Shown here: positions 24,651-32,574 of the stretch, in pieces
How the letters are laid out: every line of letters starts with the position of its first letter
Position numbering within the stretch: position 1 is the stretch's first letter
Assembly: GCA_902373525.1 (NCBI GenBank)
Contig: CABKMN010000013.1
Span: 1-50,977 of the forward strand
DNA length: 50,977 nucleotides
Direction: 5' to 3'
DNA from: an uncultured Bilophila sp.
GTDB taxonomy: Bacteria; Desulfobacterota; Desulfovibrionia; Desulfovibrionales; Desulfovibrionaceae
Program-made: the position numbers and the translations under genes
Notes under the pieces: model-generated
Seen by the model: only the letters and a program-made list of their open reading frames with translations
Database searches by the model: none
Told to the model about the DNA's origin: nothing

Positions 24651-24823
24651 ACAGTTCACGACGAACGGGAACCCTTCCCCGCCGTCCTCACAGGCCGCGC
24701 AGGGTCGGCGGGAACCAGCGGCATCGGCGTGCGCGTCGGTGTCTGGGGTTGGGAAACCACGGTGGACCTGAGCGATACCGTCCGACAACCACAGGAAACA
24801 ACACGAACCTTCACGAGGACAAT

Positions 24824-25066
24824 ATGACAAAAGTCATTGAGGCCGTTCACGAAATCGTGACGCAAGGCAAGGTGCCCGCCAAGGACATCGCCAAGGCCGT
24901 GGACAAAAAATACTCGACCCTGCTCCGGGAAACCAATCCCTGCGACACCGGCGCGAAACTCGGCGTAGAAACGCTCATGGGCATCATTCAGGCCACCGGC
25001 GACGCCCGACCGCTCGAACTCATGGCGCGGGAACTCGGCTACCAGCTTCTGCCCGCAAAAAAGTAG
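24824..25066 (+). CDS. Phage regulatory CII (CP76-type) protein
   Basis: The 80-aa protein starts MTKVIEAVHEIVTQGKVPAK at ATG 24824 (GAGG upstream) and includes KYSTLLRETNPCDTGAKLGV, then LMGIIQATGDARPLELMARE, the pattern of the phage CII/CP76 regulator family. A 175-bp leader separates it from operators O2-O3. Followed by four tandem hairpins. Confidence 0.75.
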   Translation: MTKVIEAVHEIVTQGKVPAKDIAKAVDKKYSTLLRETNPCDTGAKLGVETLMGIIQATGDARPLELMARELGYQLLPAKK

Positions 25067-25141
25067 CCGCGCAGGGCAGGGGCCGCGAGCCATCGTGGTC
25101 CCGAACCATGCGCTTCCGATGTGCGTATGGAGGTTGGAAAC

Positions 25142-25295
25142 CGCCGGGATCGGCCCGGCGCATGAAAGAGGCGACGGACGTTCCGTCGCCTCGAACCATG
25201 CGGAATGGTTGCAACGCATGGAAGACGCGCCCCCGGCGGGGATTGGCTCCGCCGGGGTATATGAGTCGGTTTCATGATGTAACCGACTCCGTTTT
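25142..25295 (+). other. Four tandem hairpins downstream of the CII-like gene
   Basis: H1 CGCCGGG/CCCGGCG (25142-25160); H2 GAGGCGACGGA/TCCGTCGCCTC (25168-25192); H3 CCCCGGCGG/CCGCCGGGG (25231-25257); H4 GAGTCGGTT/AACCGACTC (25263-25289) followed by TTTTTT. H2 lies between two copies of CGAACCATGCG (25102-25112, 25192-25202). H4 is a terminator; H1-H3 could be a structured RNA. The rest of 25067-25639 has no supported gene. Confidence 0.6.
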
Positions 25296-25639
25296 TTACA
25301 TCTTCACGAGAAATCAAAAAGAACGCAAAAAAGGTTCAAAATCCTTTTTGAGATTTGAGGTTTCGCGCCCAGCTCGAAAACGGCGTCACAAGCGCGACGG
25401 GATTCTATCCCGCATCCCTCCCCCTGTTCCTCCGGCGGCGAAGTCTGCATGGGCAGGTGGCGCGGCGTCGGCGGCGGGTTCCTCGGGGCTGGTTGTCAGA
25501 GAGCATCCAAACGATGACAAGTCGTCACCGATTGCTGTTGTTTTGCTTTTACGATATATAGTTCAGCGAGTCAAGAAATCCGTTAGAAAACACTCGCACC
25601 GAACTTGGTATGGTATTCTGTATCCAAAGGAGGTGCGCT

Positions 25640-25927
25640 ATGAAGGATGACAGCATCGTGGATATCGAGAGAAAAGCCATCGCGTATTTGGATAAAATAC
25701 GCCAAGAAGAGGGCATCACAGAAGCAGAATGGGGAAAACGAGCTTTCCCAGAAGCAAAAAATAGTAGGGTAAAAATAAATTCATTACGTATACCTAGAAC
25801 AAACACAGGAGAACCTTTGCGGCTCCGTCTGGGGGATTTTTGTGCAATGTGTCATGCTCTAGGGAGGAACCCCGCGCAAGAACTCCTTATCTTATGGGGA
25901 CAGGCAGACACGATAAACCCTGAATAA
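25640..25927 (+). CDS. Small phage regulator-like protein
   Basis: The 95-aa protein starts MKDDSIVDIERKAIAYLDKI at ATG 25640, with the very strong site AAAGGAGG. The LRLGDFCAMCHALGRNPAQEL segment resembles the C-terminal part of XRE-type HTH proteins; the HTH itself (EEGITEAEWGKRAFPEAKNS) is diverged. It starts the rightward early region. Regulatory role inferred. Confidence 0.6.
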   Translation: MKDDSIVDIERKAIAYLDKIRQEEGITEAEWGKRAFPEAKNSRVKINSLRIPRTNTGEPLRLRLGDFCAMCHALGRNPAQELLILWGQADTINPE

Positions 25928-26040
25928 CGATCTAGGGAGTTCGCTACATTTCAGGCCATCGGCATAATCTGGTGGCCTATTTTTTTGTAAAAATATGTAG
26001 CAAAAGAGTTGACGAAAGATATATAGTGTAGCATTCTGTC

Positions 26041-26200
26041 TTTGCCAACGGAACAGCCGGAGGCAAGGACAGTAGCCCTGCGGGGTTGGCCCCAGAAATC
26101 AGGCCGCGCGGCGACCGAGTGCGAAAGCAGGGGAGTAAACCTGAAACTCAGCCCCTCGACACATGCCGGGGAAATGGCTATCTTGGAATGAGAGGTGGGG
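26041..26200 (+). other. Non-coding early-region leader, candidate structured RNA
   Basis: This gap (within 25928-26201) has no supported gene. It follows TTGACG (about 26009-26014) and contains GGGG/CCCC (26081-26093) and a bulged hairpin GGGGAGT/ACTC-CCCC (26130-26156). It may be the untranslated leader of the two tiny membrane protein genes or a small RNA. Confidence 0.35.
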
Positions 26201-26201
26201 A

Positions 26202-26366
26202 ATGAACAAGCAAACGATATCGAAACTTGCCGATTTCCTCTTCAACTGCACGGTTGCCAGTATTGCCGTAAGCGTATTTGGAGACAAACCGTGGGGAGCG
26301 GCTGTAGGTGTAGTTTCCTTCTTGGGAGCCATAGTCCTCTGCCACTTTCTTGGAGGTGACGAATGA
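26202..26366 (+). CDS. 54-aa membrane protein
   Basis: ATG 26202 follows GAGGTGGGG. The product (MNKQTISKLADFLFNCTVAS) has two hydrophobic segments, about 10-25 and 32-48, and ends FLGGDE. Its end overlaps the start of the next tiny gene. No function assigned; tiny phage membrane proteins may act in superinfection exclusion. Confidence 0.6.
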   Translation: MNKQTISKLADFLFNCTVASIAVSVFGDKPWGAAVGVVSFLGAIVLCHFLGGDE

Positions 26367-26452
26367 CAGGTTGGATCATCTGGTTGGCGGTCATTATTGC
26401 CGCAACAGGCTATGGAATTTATTTGGGCACGAGGAAGCGCAAGCACTCCTAA
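26363..26452 (+). CDS. 29-aa single-pass membrane peptide
   Basis: ATG 26363 overlaps the upstream stop and has GGAGGTGAC just before it. The product has one hydrophobic helix (IIWLAVIIAATGYGIYLG) and a basic tail (RKRKHS). Coupled with the 54-aa membrane protein, the two may form a complex. Confidence 0.6.
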   Translation: MTGWIIWLAVIIAATGYGIYLGTRKRKHS

Positions 26453-26476
26453 CCCGCACAACACGTTGACCGAATC

Positions 26477-26504
26477 AAGGCGACTCGAAAGAGTCGCCTT
26501 TTTT
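26477..26504 (+). terminator. Terminator after the tiny membrane genes
   Basis: AAGGCGACTC and GAGTCGCCTT form a perfect 10-bp stem with a GAAA loop, followed by T residues. Confidence 0.85.
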
Positions 26505-26596
26505 CATGCCTAGCCCCATCGAAAAGCCCGGACACATGCCGTGCTTTTTCATTGGGTTTGGGACGCCGAACCGAACATCAAAACGAGGGTATTTCC

Positions 26597-26950
26597 ATGT
26601 GTTACGGAATGAACTGCGGACGTGAGGGGGCCTTTGGGACCTGCACCCACCCGGAAGACTGCATCGAGCGCGCTCTCGAACGCGATGCGGATGAAAACCT
26701 CGCCGCACGGCGGGCGCGCGACGCCATGCTGAGGCGCGAGCTTTTCCCCTGCCCCAACTGCCTTGGGTACGACGGCAGCCACCACTATCTGACCTATGAG
26801 AACGGGACGTTCACCTGCTCGGAATGCGGCGGGGAATGCGACGAGGCGGAACTCATCGCCCTCTATGAGGATGTGCGGGCCGGGTACGTCTCGGACGCCG
26901 AGGTCGTCGGCCTGTGGATTGAAAAGCTCGACGCAAGGCGGGTCGCATGA
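26597..26950 (+). CDS. Zinc-ribbon phage protein 1
   Basis: The 117-aa protein starts MCYGMNCGREGAFGTCTHPE at ATG 26597. CPNC and CSEC (LFPCPNCLGYDG, FTCSECGGECDE) form a zinc ribbon at about 50-80. The acidic, helical C-terminus lacks other motifs. It is first in a chain of three zinc-ribbon genes with 4-bp overlaps that leads into the recombination genes. Confidence 0.65.
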   Translation: MCYGMNCGREGAFGTCTHPEDCIERALERDADENLAARRARDAMLRRELFPCPNCLGYDGSHHYLTYENGTFTCSECGGECDEAELIALYEDVRAGYVSDAEVVGLWIEKLDARRVA

Positions 26951-27153
26951 GCACGCTCTACTGCCCCCGCTGCATGGTCTGGAACCCGGAACGCCCCCGC
27001 AGGCTCGCCGGGAAGAACGGCGTCTACCGCTGCTCGAACTGCGGCGAGACGTACACCCCCGAGGCCCTGCGCGACGCCTACGCCCGCCTTGAACGCCGCG
27101 CACAGGCCGAAGCCAACAAGTACGCCATATTGAAAAGGAGAGTCGCCGCATGA
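26947..27153 (+). CDS. Zinc-ribbon phage protein 2
   Basis: The 68-aa protein has CPRC (about 6-9) and CSNC (about 29-32) in YCPRCMVWNP and YRCSNCGETYTPEAL, then a basic helix. It overlaps both neighbours by 4 bp. Confidence 0.7.
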   Translation: MSTLYCPRCMVWNPERPRRLAGKNGVYRCSNCGETYTPEALRDAYARLERRAQAEANKYAILKRRVAA

Positions 27154-27524
27154 AAGCCCGCATCGTCTGCCCGCACTGCAAGGCGCAGGGCCGCCTTATC
27201 CGCCTGACGGAAACCGACGGCGACAGGCTCCGGTGCCGCCACTGCAACAAGTCGTACACCCGTGAAGAAATCGCCATCATCTACGAGAACGCGGCGCGCG
27301 CCTTTGCCGAAGCCGCCGCGAAAGTGAGGAAGCAGCCCATGAAGGAACAGCGCGCAACCCCGGTTCACAAGTACCCCCTCCCCGATCCCGACGACGCGCG
27401 CCACTGGCACATCCCGGACCGCCTTCTGTACGCGGTGCTGGTCGCCGCCCTGCTCGGCGGCTGTTTCCTCGCGCTCGGCATGCGCCCCATCATCGAGCCG
27501 CTGCTCAAGGAGGTCCTGCGATGA
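27150..27524 (+). CDS. Zinc-ribbon protein with C-terminal membrane helix
   Basis: The 124-aa protein has CPHC and CRHC (about 7-10, 29-32) like its neighbour, a basic linker, and one membrane helix (LLYAVLVAALLGGCFLALG, about 92-110). The shared zinc-ribbon module suggests duplication of the upstream gene with a membrane anchor added. Confidence 0.65.
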   Translation: MKARIVCPHCKAQGRLIRLTETDGDRLRCRHCNKSYTREEIAIIYENAARAFAEAAAKVRKQPMKEQRATPVHKYPLPDPDDARHWHIPDRLLYAVLVAALLGGCFLALGMRPIIEPLLKEVLR

Positions 27525-27649
27525 ACCGGACGGACGACGCCTACGGCGACGAACACGGCCCTTGGACGGATGAGGAACTCATGATCGCGGCGGGCAACGC
27601 CGCTTATGCGCGGAGCCGGCGCAGGAACACGGAAGCCGAAGAGGAGTAG
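27521..27649 (+). CDS. 42-aa acidic protein
   Basis: ATG 27521 overlaps the upstream stop and follows AAGGAGG. The product (MNRTDDAYGDEHGPWTDEEL) is acidic and ends RRRNTEAEEE. It lies 4 bp before the ERF gene and its final GAGGAG codons serve as that gene's ribosome site. No function known. Confidence 0.6.
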   Translation: MNRTDDAYGDEHGPWTDEELMIAAGNAAYARSRRRNTEAEEE

Positions 27650-27653
27650 AGCC

Positions 27654-28550
27654 ATGTGCGAAACGCACAGCGAACAAATCAACGAACTGGCGAAGGCCCT
27701 TGCCGCCGCACAGGGCGAGCTTGAACCCGCAGAGAGGAACGCCACGGCAGCCATTGGGGAAAAGGGAAGGCTCTCGCGCAAATACGCTGATTTGACGGCG
27801 ATGATCGATGCGGTCCGCAAGGTGCTCCCCAAGCACGGCCTCTCCATCGCCCAGATCGTTCTCCCCACCGAGGGCGTCGCACACGTCAGGACCATGTTGA
27901 TGCACGAGTCGGGGCAATGGCTGGCATCGGAATGCAGGATGCCATACGACAATACTGGCTCCAAGAACGCCGTGCAGTCAATGGGGAGCGCAATCACCTA
28001 CGCCCGCCGCTATTCGCTCTCCGCGTTGGTCGGCGTGGTTGCCGACGACGATGACGACGGCGAAGGCGCGGGCGGGCGGGACCGGAACGACGGCCGGGAA
28101 CAGCCCCGGCGCAACGCTCCCGAACCCGCCCCACAACCGAAGCGTGTGGACCTCGCCGCTCTCGCCAAAGAGTTGAACGAGGTACGCGACGGCGCCGGTT
28201 GTGTCGCGTGTTGGAACCGCCACCGCATTCCCGAAGGGCACCCGGACTACGGGGCGGTCAAGAACATGTTCGGTAAAAAGCGGAAAGAAATAGAGACGAG
28301 AGCGGAAACCACAGCGGACACTCAGCCGGATGAGCCGCCGGATGTCCCCCGCCCCACGTCCTCCATCCCCAACATCATTCCGGCGGAGCAGGCCATTGCC
28401 GAGTTCAACGCCTGCGAGACGGTCACGGCCCTGCGTGCCACCGCCGACCGGCTCGCCGTCCCGGAGAACCACCCGGACATCGGGGCCATCCGCGATGCCT
28501 ACCGGACGCGCCGGAAGGAGATTGAAACGGGCCGGACCCGCGCCGCCTAA
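27654..28550 (+). CDS. ERF-family single-strand annealing protein
   Basis: The 298-aa protein has the ERF core at about 35-135: SRKYADLTAMIDAVRKVLPK, HGLSIAQIV, VRTMLMHESGQW and NAVQSMGSAITYARRYSLSA. A low-complexity linker follows, then two related helical modules (AELNEVRDG.../IAEFNACETV..., each ending KRKEIET or RRKEIET). It anneals ssDNA during phage recombination, together with the SSB encoded next. Confidence 0.92.
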   Translation: MCETHSEQINELAKALAAAQGELEPAERNATAAIGEKGRLSRKYADLTAMIDAVRKVLPKHGLSIAQIVLPTEGVAHVRTMLMHESGQWLASECRMPYDNTGSKNAVQSMGSAITYARRYSLSALVGVVADDDDDGEGAGGRDRNDGREQPRRNAPEPAPQPKRVDLAALAKELNEVRDGAGCVACWNRHRIPEGHPDYGAVKNMFGKKRKEIETRAETTADTQPDEPPDVPRPTSSIPNIIPAEQAIAEFNACETVTALRATADRLAVPENHPDIGAIRDAYRTRRKEIETGRTRAA

Positions 28551-28555
28551 CCTCT

Positions 28556-28585
28556 GCCCCGCCCGGAAGCCGGACGGGGCTTTTT
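28556..28585 (+). terminator. Terminator after erf
   Basis: GCCCCG (28556-28561) pairs with CGGGGC (28575-28580), followed by five T. Confidence 0.65.
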
Positions 28586-28600
28586 ACCATAGGAGATTCC

Positions 28601-29077
28601 ATGAGCCTCAACAAAGTGATGGTTATCGGTCGCCTCGGGCGCGATCCCGAGCTGAAATACACGCAGGCAGGCGCACCAGTCTGCACCCTGAACGTCGCCA
28701 CGGACGAATCCTACACGGACAACAGCGGGCAGAGGGTCGAAAAGGCCGAGTGGCACCGCGTCGTGGTGTTCCAGAAGGCGGCGGAAAACTGCTCGCAGTA
28801 CCTCGCCAAGGGCAGCCTCGTGTTCGTCGAGGGAAGCCTGCAAACCCGCAAATGGCAGGACCAGCAGGGGCAGGACCGCTACGTCACCGAGATCAGGGCC
28901 CACCGCGTCCAGTTCCTCGACCGCAAGGGCGACAACGGGCAATCCGGCGGGCAACAGGGCCGACAGGGAAACGGACGCCCGCAGGGGCAACGGCAAGGCC
29001 AGCCTCCGGCGGACTATGAAGACCTCGGCCCCGCCTTCCCGTCCGAATGCTCCGGCATGGACGACATTCCGTTCTAG
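28601..29077 (+). CDS. ssb: Single-stranded DNA-binding protein
   Basis: The 158-aa protein has the SSB OB-fold (NKVMVIGRLGRDPELKYTQ, EWHRVVVFQKAAENCSQYL, KGSLVFVEGSLQTRKWQDQQ), a Gln/Gly-rich linker and the acidic tip DDIPF that binds partners. AGGAG precedes ATG 28601. It is a phage copy serving ERF-mediated annealing and replication. Confidence 0.97.
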   Translation: MSLNKVMVIGRLGRDPELKYTQAGAPVCTLNVATDESYTDNSGQRVEKAEWHRVVVFQKAAENCSQYLAKGSLVFVEGSLQTRKWQDQQGQDRYVTEIRAHRVQFLDRKGDNGQSGGQQGRQGNGRPQGQRQGQPPADYEDLGPAFPSECSGMDDIPF

Positions 29078-29098
29078 CAAAACCAACAGGATGCACCC

Positions 29099-30076
29099 AT
29101 GACTCAGACCGCAGAAGTATTGGAAGCCCTTCCCCCGGCGCAGGTGCAACCCACCGGACTGGCGCAGTTCGACCTTGCCGTCACCGCCACGCCGCTCGTC
29201 ATCAACTGGAATCGGGACGCCGTGTCCGCCCTGCTCGACGCCGTGCTGGAGCAGTACGAGGGGCTTGCCGTTCGCGAAGAGGACGTGCCCGCCATCAAGT
29301 CCGAAATGGCGGGGTTGAACAAGCTCCGCGACAGGCTCGACGACGCCCGCAAGAAGATCACCCGCCGGATTGCCGGGCCGCTGGACGCGTTCAACGACGA
29401 GGCCAGGGCGCTCGTCGCCCGCGTCGTCGAAGTCCGCGCCGGACTGGACGCGCAGGTCAGGGAATTCGAGCGGATCGACCGCGAAGGCCGCCGCCAGTCC
29501 GTCCAGTTCGTCATCGACTCCCTGAAAAACGGCGAAAAGGTGCCTGAACTCGACATCCCCATCAAGCCGTCGTGGCTCAACAAGAGCACCAAGGCGGCCC
29601 AACTGCACGCCGAAATCCAGAACATCATCATTGAGTACAAGCGGGACAAGGACGCCGCCGAACAGCTTGAGCGTGCCAAGGCCGACCGCATCACGATGGT
29701 CGAATCCGTCGTGAAGGCCAAGGCCGAAGAATACGGCTTCAGCCTCCCGATGGGCAAGTTCGCGCCCTGCCTGTCGCCGGACATCACCGGGGAGGAAGCC
29801 GCCTCCGTCATCGCCCAGACGTTCTCCGCCGAGGCCAGCCTGCGCGAACGGCTGGCACAGGACAAGGCCGCGCGCGAAGCCGCAGCCGAGGAATCCCGGC
29901 AGGCCGTGCCGACGCTACCGCCCGCAGCCCCCTTCATCGAAGAAGACGACTTCCCCACCGCGCCCCCGGTCACCACGACCCTGATCCTGTCCGTCACCTA
30001 CGAACCGGCCCGCGAACTGGCCGTGCAGGACCTCCTCGCGCAACTCCGTTCCGTGGCCACCGTCAGCATCATGTAA
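29099..30076 (+). CDS. DUF1351-family phage protein
   Basis: The 325-aa protein matches the DUF1351 pattern: VEVRAGLDAQVREFERIDREG, KPSWLNKSTK and a following long helix. It is mostly coiled coil (about 60-235). Such genes sit beside recombination genes in many phages; the function is unknown. Confidence 0.75.
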   Translation: MTQTAEVLEALPPAQVQPTGLAQFDLAVTATPLVINWNRDAVSALLDAVLEQYEGLAVREEDVPAIKSEMAGLNKLRDRLDDARKKITRRIAGPLDAFNDEARALVARVVEVRAGLDAQVREFERIDREGRRQSVQFVIDSLKNGEKVPELDIPIKPSWLNKSTKAAQLHAEIQNIIIEYKRDKDAAEQLERAKADRITMVESVVKAKAEEYGFSLPMGKFAPCLSPDITGEEAASVIAQTFSAEASLRERLAQDKAAREAAAEESRQAVPTLPPAAPFIEEDDFPTAPPVTTTLILSVTYEPARELAVQDLLAQLRSVATVSIM

Positions 30077-30142
30077 CCGGCGCAACCTCCCGCGCCGTCC
30101 CCATACAGCCCGCCGGGGGGCATGTACCCCGGCAAAACGCCA

Positions 30143-30171
30143 GCCCGCCCGCACCCGGCGGGCTTTCTTTT
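30143..30171 (+). terminator. Terminator after the DUF1351 gene
   Basis: GCCCGCC (30143-30149) pairs with GGCGGGC (30157-30163), followed by TTTCTTTT. Confidence 0.75.
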
Positions 30172-30189
30172 ACTCGAAGGAGAACACTC

Positions 30190-30603
30190 ATGAGCAGCAG
30201 CCCCCTCGACATCAGGACCGTGAACAACGGCGGCGTGGTCGAAGCCGTCAACTTCGCGCTTGCCAAGGTCGCGGACAACATCGCGGACGTGAATACGCCC
30301 CCGGACAAGCCCCGCACCGTCACCCTCAAGATCACCTTCAAGCCCGACGAGAGCCGGACGCTGATCGCATCCAAGGCCGTCGTGACGACCAGCCTCCAGC
30401 CGCAGGAACCGCAGACCATCCCCGTCGTACTCGACAGGATCGACGGCGCTCCCGTGCTGTTCGAGTCGTTCGCTGACAACCGCCCGGACCAGTACCGTTT
30501 CGAGGGCTCCATGCCTTCGGAACTCAGGGATCACGGCGGCGTCACCGTGAACGTGACCCCGTTCAAGAAGGCCGATGAACACGACGCCCACATCAACCAG
30601 TAA
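30190..30603 (+). CDS. Replication terminator protein-like phage protein
   Basis: The 137-aa protein (MSSSPLDIRTVNNGGVVEAV) has the NNGGVVEAVNFALAKVADNI start and TLKITFKPDESRTLIASKAV core common to phage proteins annotated replication terminator protein, encoded near erf/ssb. The name does not prove function. Confidence 0.6.
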   Translation: MSSSPLDIRTVNNGGVVEAVNFALAKVADNIADVNTPPDKPRTVTLKITFKPDESRTLIASKAVVTTSLQPQEPQTIPVVLDRIDGAPVLFESFADNRPDQYRFEGSMPSELRDHGGVTVNVTPFKKADEHDAHINQ

Positions 30604-30619
30604 CCCAAAGGAGAATCAC

Positions 30620-31384
30620 ATGGAAATCAACCGCATCGAAGCAGACAGGCACCTCATCGGCGTAGGCCGGGAACTCGAATCCCTTGACGGCAAGGCCAAG
30701 GCTACGCTTCCCGTTCATGTCACGGAAGACGGGTTGCGGTTCTACAAGCGTGACCCGAAAGGGGAATGGCAACGCCTCCATGACGCGGAACAGGACACGC
30801 TCACCGTGGGCACCTTGCAGGCCGTGGTGGACTACATCAACCAGAACCCCGACGGGCTGGACCTCAGTAAGATTCTTGTTCACGTTTGTGACGTGACGAC
30901 CGTGAAAGTCATGTCCGTCCCCTTCGGGGGCTGGAAACAGCGCACAACGTACATGCGGGCCGACGCCGTCATCCCTGCCCACCGTTTTGGAAGCTGGACC
31001 TCGCCCGACGAGTTCGTGCCCTACCTCCAGTCCTGCTTCGTCCCCTCGGACGATCTCGACGCGCTCATCAAGATCAGCGGCAACCTCGTGGACACCTCGG
31101 AAGTCCGCGTACAGGACGACGGCGTGTCACAGGAAGTGTCCATCCGGCAGGGCGCGGCCCGCAAGGCCGAAGTCCCCGTCCCCTCCCCGGCTGTTCTCTA
31201 CCCGTTCAGTACCTTCTCCGAAGTCGCGCAGCCCGCGCACAAGGTCGTGTTCCGACTCCAGTCCAGCCCGCTGGCCTGCAAGCTCATCGAGTGCGACGGC
31301 GGCGCGTGGAAGCTGGAGGCCATCGCCAACATCCGCACATGGCTGCTTGAAAATCTGCCTGAAGGCGTAAAGGTCATCGCGTAA
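30620..31384 (+). CDS. Phage early-region protein of unknown function
   Basis: The 254-aa protein starts MEINRIEADRHLIGVGRELE at ATG 30620 (AAAGGAG upstream). It has a region (VVDYINQNPDGLDLSKILVH) and a C-terminal alpha/beta part (FSEVAQPAHKVVFRLQSS). It resembles the DUF2303 group of phage proteins found near recombination genes; this is a tentative match. Confidence 0.5.
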   Translation: MEINRIEADRHLIGVGRELESLDGKAKATLPVHVTEDGLRFYKRDPKGEWQRLHDAEQDTLTVGTLQAVVDYINQNPDGLDLSKILVHVCDVTTVKVMSVPFGGWKQRTTYMRADAVIPAHRFGSWTSPDEFVPYLQSCFVPSDDLDALIKISGNLVDTSEVRVQDDGVSQEVSIRQGAARKAEVPVPSPAVLYPFSTFSEVAQPAHKVVFRLQSSPLACKLIECDGGAWKLEAIANIRTWLLENLPEGVKVIA

Positions 31385-31392
31385 CACCCCAC

Positions 31393-31420
31393 GCCCCGCC
31401 CTCCCCCGGCGGGGCTTTTC
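31393..31420 (+). terminator. Terminator after the 30620 gene
   Basis: GCCCCGCC (31393-31400) pairs with GGCGGGGC (31408-31415), followed by TTTT. Confidence 0.75.
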
Positions 31421-31463
31421 ATACCACAACCGTGGGCCGCGCATACGAATCACGCGGGAAACC

Positions 31464-31781
31464 ATGAACGACGCTGAAATCAAGGAACTCGTCAACGAGG
31501 TCCGGCGGCGCGAGGACGCGCTGGCGCAGGCAAAGGCCGCTCTCGAAGCCGCGAAACGGGAGGCCGCCACCGCAGCCTGCCCGTACAAGGAAGGCGATCT
31601 CGTCGTCGGATGGGACCGCGAGGGAAACCGACCCGCGAAGATTGAGAAAATCCTCTTCGTCCCCTCCTACCCCCACTTCGACCTGCGCGTGCTCCCCATC
31701 ACCGCAGAGGGCAAGCCCTCCCGGCGGCACAGGTACGCCTACAACGTGCTGGACGTAACACCCTGCGCAGGCGGAGAATGA
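31464..31781 (+). CDS. 105-aa coiled-coil phage protein
   Basis: MNDAEIKELVNEVRRREDAL and following residues (1-35) form a coiled coil; the C-terminal half (PYKEGDLVVGWDREGNRPAK) is beta-type, KOW/SH3-like in appearance. It is the last early gene before the prophage CRISPR array. Confidence 0.5.
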   Translation: MNDAEIKELVNEVRRREDALAQAKAALEAAKREAATAACPYKEGDLVVGWDREGNRPAKIEKILFVPSYPHFDLRVLPITAEGKPSRRHRYAYNVLDVTPCAGGE

Positions 31782-31788
31782 CCAAACA

Positions 31789-31818
31789 AAAGGCGGCTCA
31801 CCTGAATGAGTCGCCTTT
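31789..31818 (+). terminator. Hairpin between the 31464 gene and CRISPR array 1
   Basis: AAAGGCG-CTCA pairs with TGAG-CGCCTTT (31789-31818), with one G/T internal position. It lies at the leader-distal end of the array and could stop both converging transcripts. Confidence 0.6.
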
Positions 31819-31821
31819 CAG

Positions 31822-32389
31822 CGTTGTTACCGCCTACGCGGCGGATAACCGTGAGCGCTTGCTCCGCGAATCCGCCGCCAACTTCTAAACCGCCTACGCG
31901 GCGGATAACATCCGGCATGGGAGGAGCGTTGCCCACAGTGTCTTCTAAACCGCCTACGCGGCGGATAACCGATAAATTGTTTCATTGTCGTCAGCATGAC
32001 AACTTCTAAACCGCCTACGCGGCGGATAACCATACTCGGCAAGCGCGAGGGCCAGCTCGAAACTTCTAAACCGCCTACGCGGCGGATAACATCGGCTGGC
32101 TTCCAGTGAATGAAAGCCGTGACTTCTAAACCGCCTACACGGCGGATAACTCGCCCCAACTTTTTGCAGCCCGGTAGCCTTCTTCTAAACCGCCTACACG
32201 GCGGATAACAAGAGGCGCGGGAATTCGCCAACGAGCACGGCCTTCTAAACCGCCTACACGGCGGATAACCAGCGCGCACACGAACAGGGCCACGCCGAAC
32301 GCTTCTAAACCGCCTACACGGCGGATAACTGACCGCAAACAACGGCATCACAGCCTTGAGCCTTCTAAACCGCCTACACGGCGGATAAC
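31822..32389 (-). CRISPR. CRISPR array 1, type I-F repeat, inside the prophage
   Basis: Ten 28-bp repeats and nine spacers of 31-33 bp (mostly 32). Repeat starts on the + strand: 31822, 31882, 31942, 32003, 32063, 32123, 32182, 32242, 32302, 32362. In crRNA sense (minus) the repeat begins GTTATCCGCC, with stem CCGCC/GGCGG and a TTTAGAAG 3' end, as in type I-F. The five leader-proximal repeats have loop GTGTA and the distal ones GCGTA; the most distal (31822) has a decayed 3' end, which places the leader on the right. No cas gene adjoins. The array lies between prophage early genes and the prophage integrase, so it probably depends on the chromosomal Cas proteins. Confidence 0.97.
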
Positions 32390-32527
32390 TAGAGCCCCTT
32401 ACAAAAATCTCACAGCTTTCCAAGGCATTACCTTTGAAAGAGCTTCGGAGACTTCGTTTTCGGCCCTGTTCTCCAACTACCTTATTCTCAATCCTTTTTT
32501 TCGACAACTTTTTTCTGAAGCCACAGG
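32390..32527 (-). promoter_or_regulatory. Leader of CRISPR array 1
   Basis: AT-rich segment upstream of the first repeat. It contains GACTTCGTT, then GTTC and AACT, starting 61 bp from the repeat (32450 versus 32389). The same motif lies 61 bp from array 2. It ends at a terminator hairpin (32529-32550). Confidence 0.7.
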
Positions 32528-32528
32528 A

Positions 32529-32555
32529 AGCCCGGAATGAGGTCCGGGCTTTTTC
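32529..32555 (+). terminator. Terminator right of leader 1
   Basis: AGCCCGGA (32529-32536) pairs with TCCGGGCT (32543-32550), followed by TTTT. Confidence 0.7.
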
Positions 32556-32574
32556 CGTATCAGGAGCCAGAATC

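Noticed and set aside
25108..25650. 180-codon ORF over the hairpin region
   Set aside because: Composition is Arg/Pro/Ala-rich without motif; it runs through four hairpins and a terminator.
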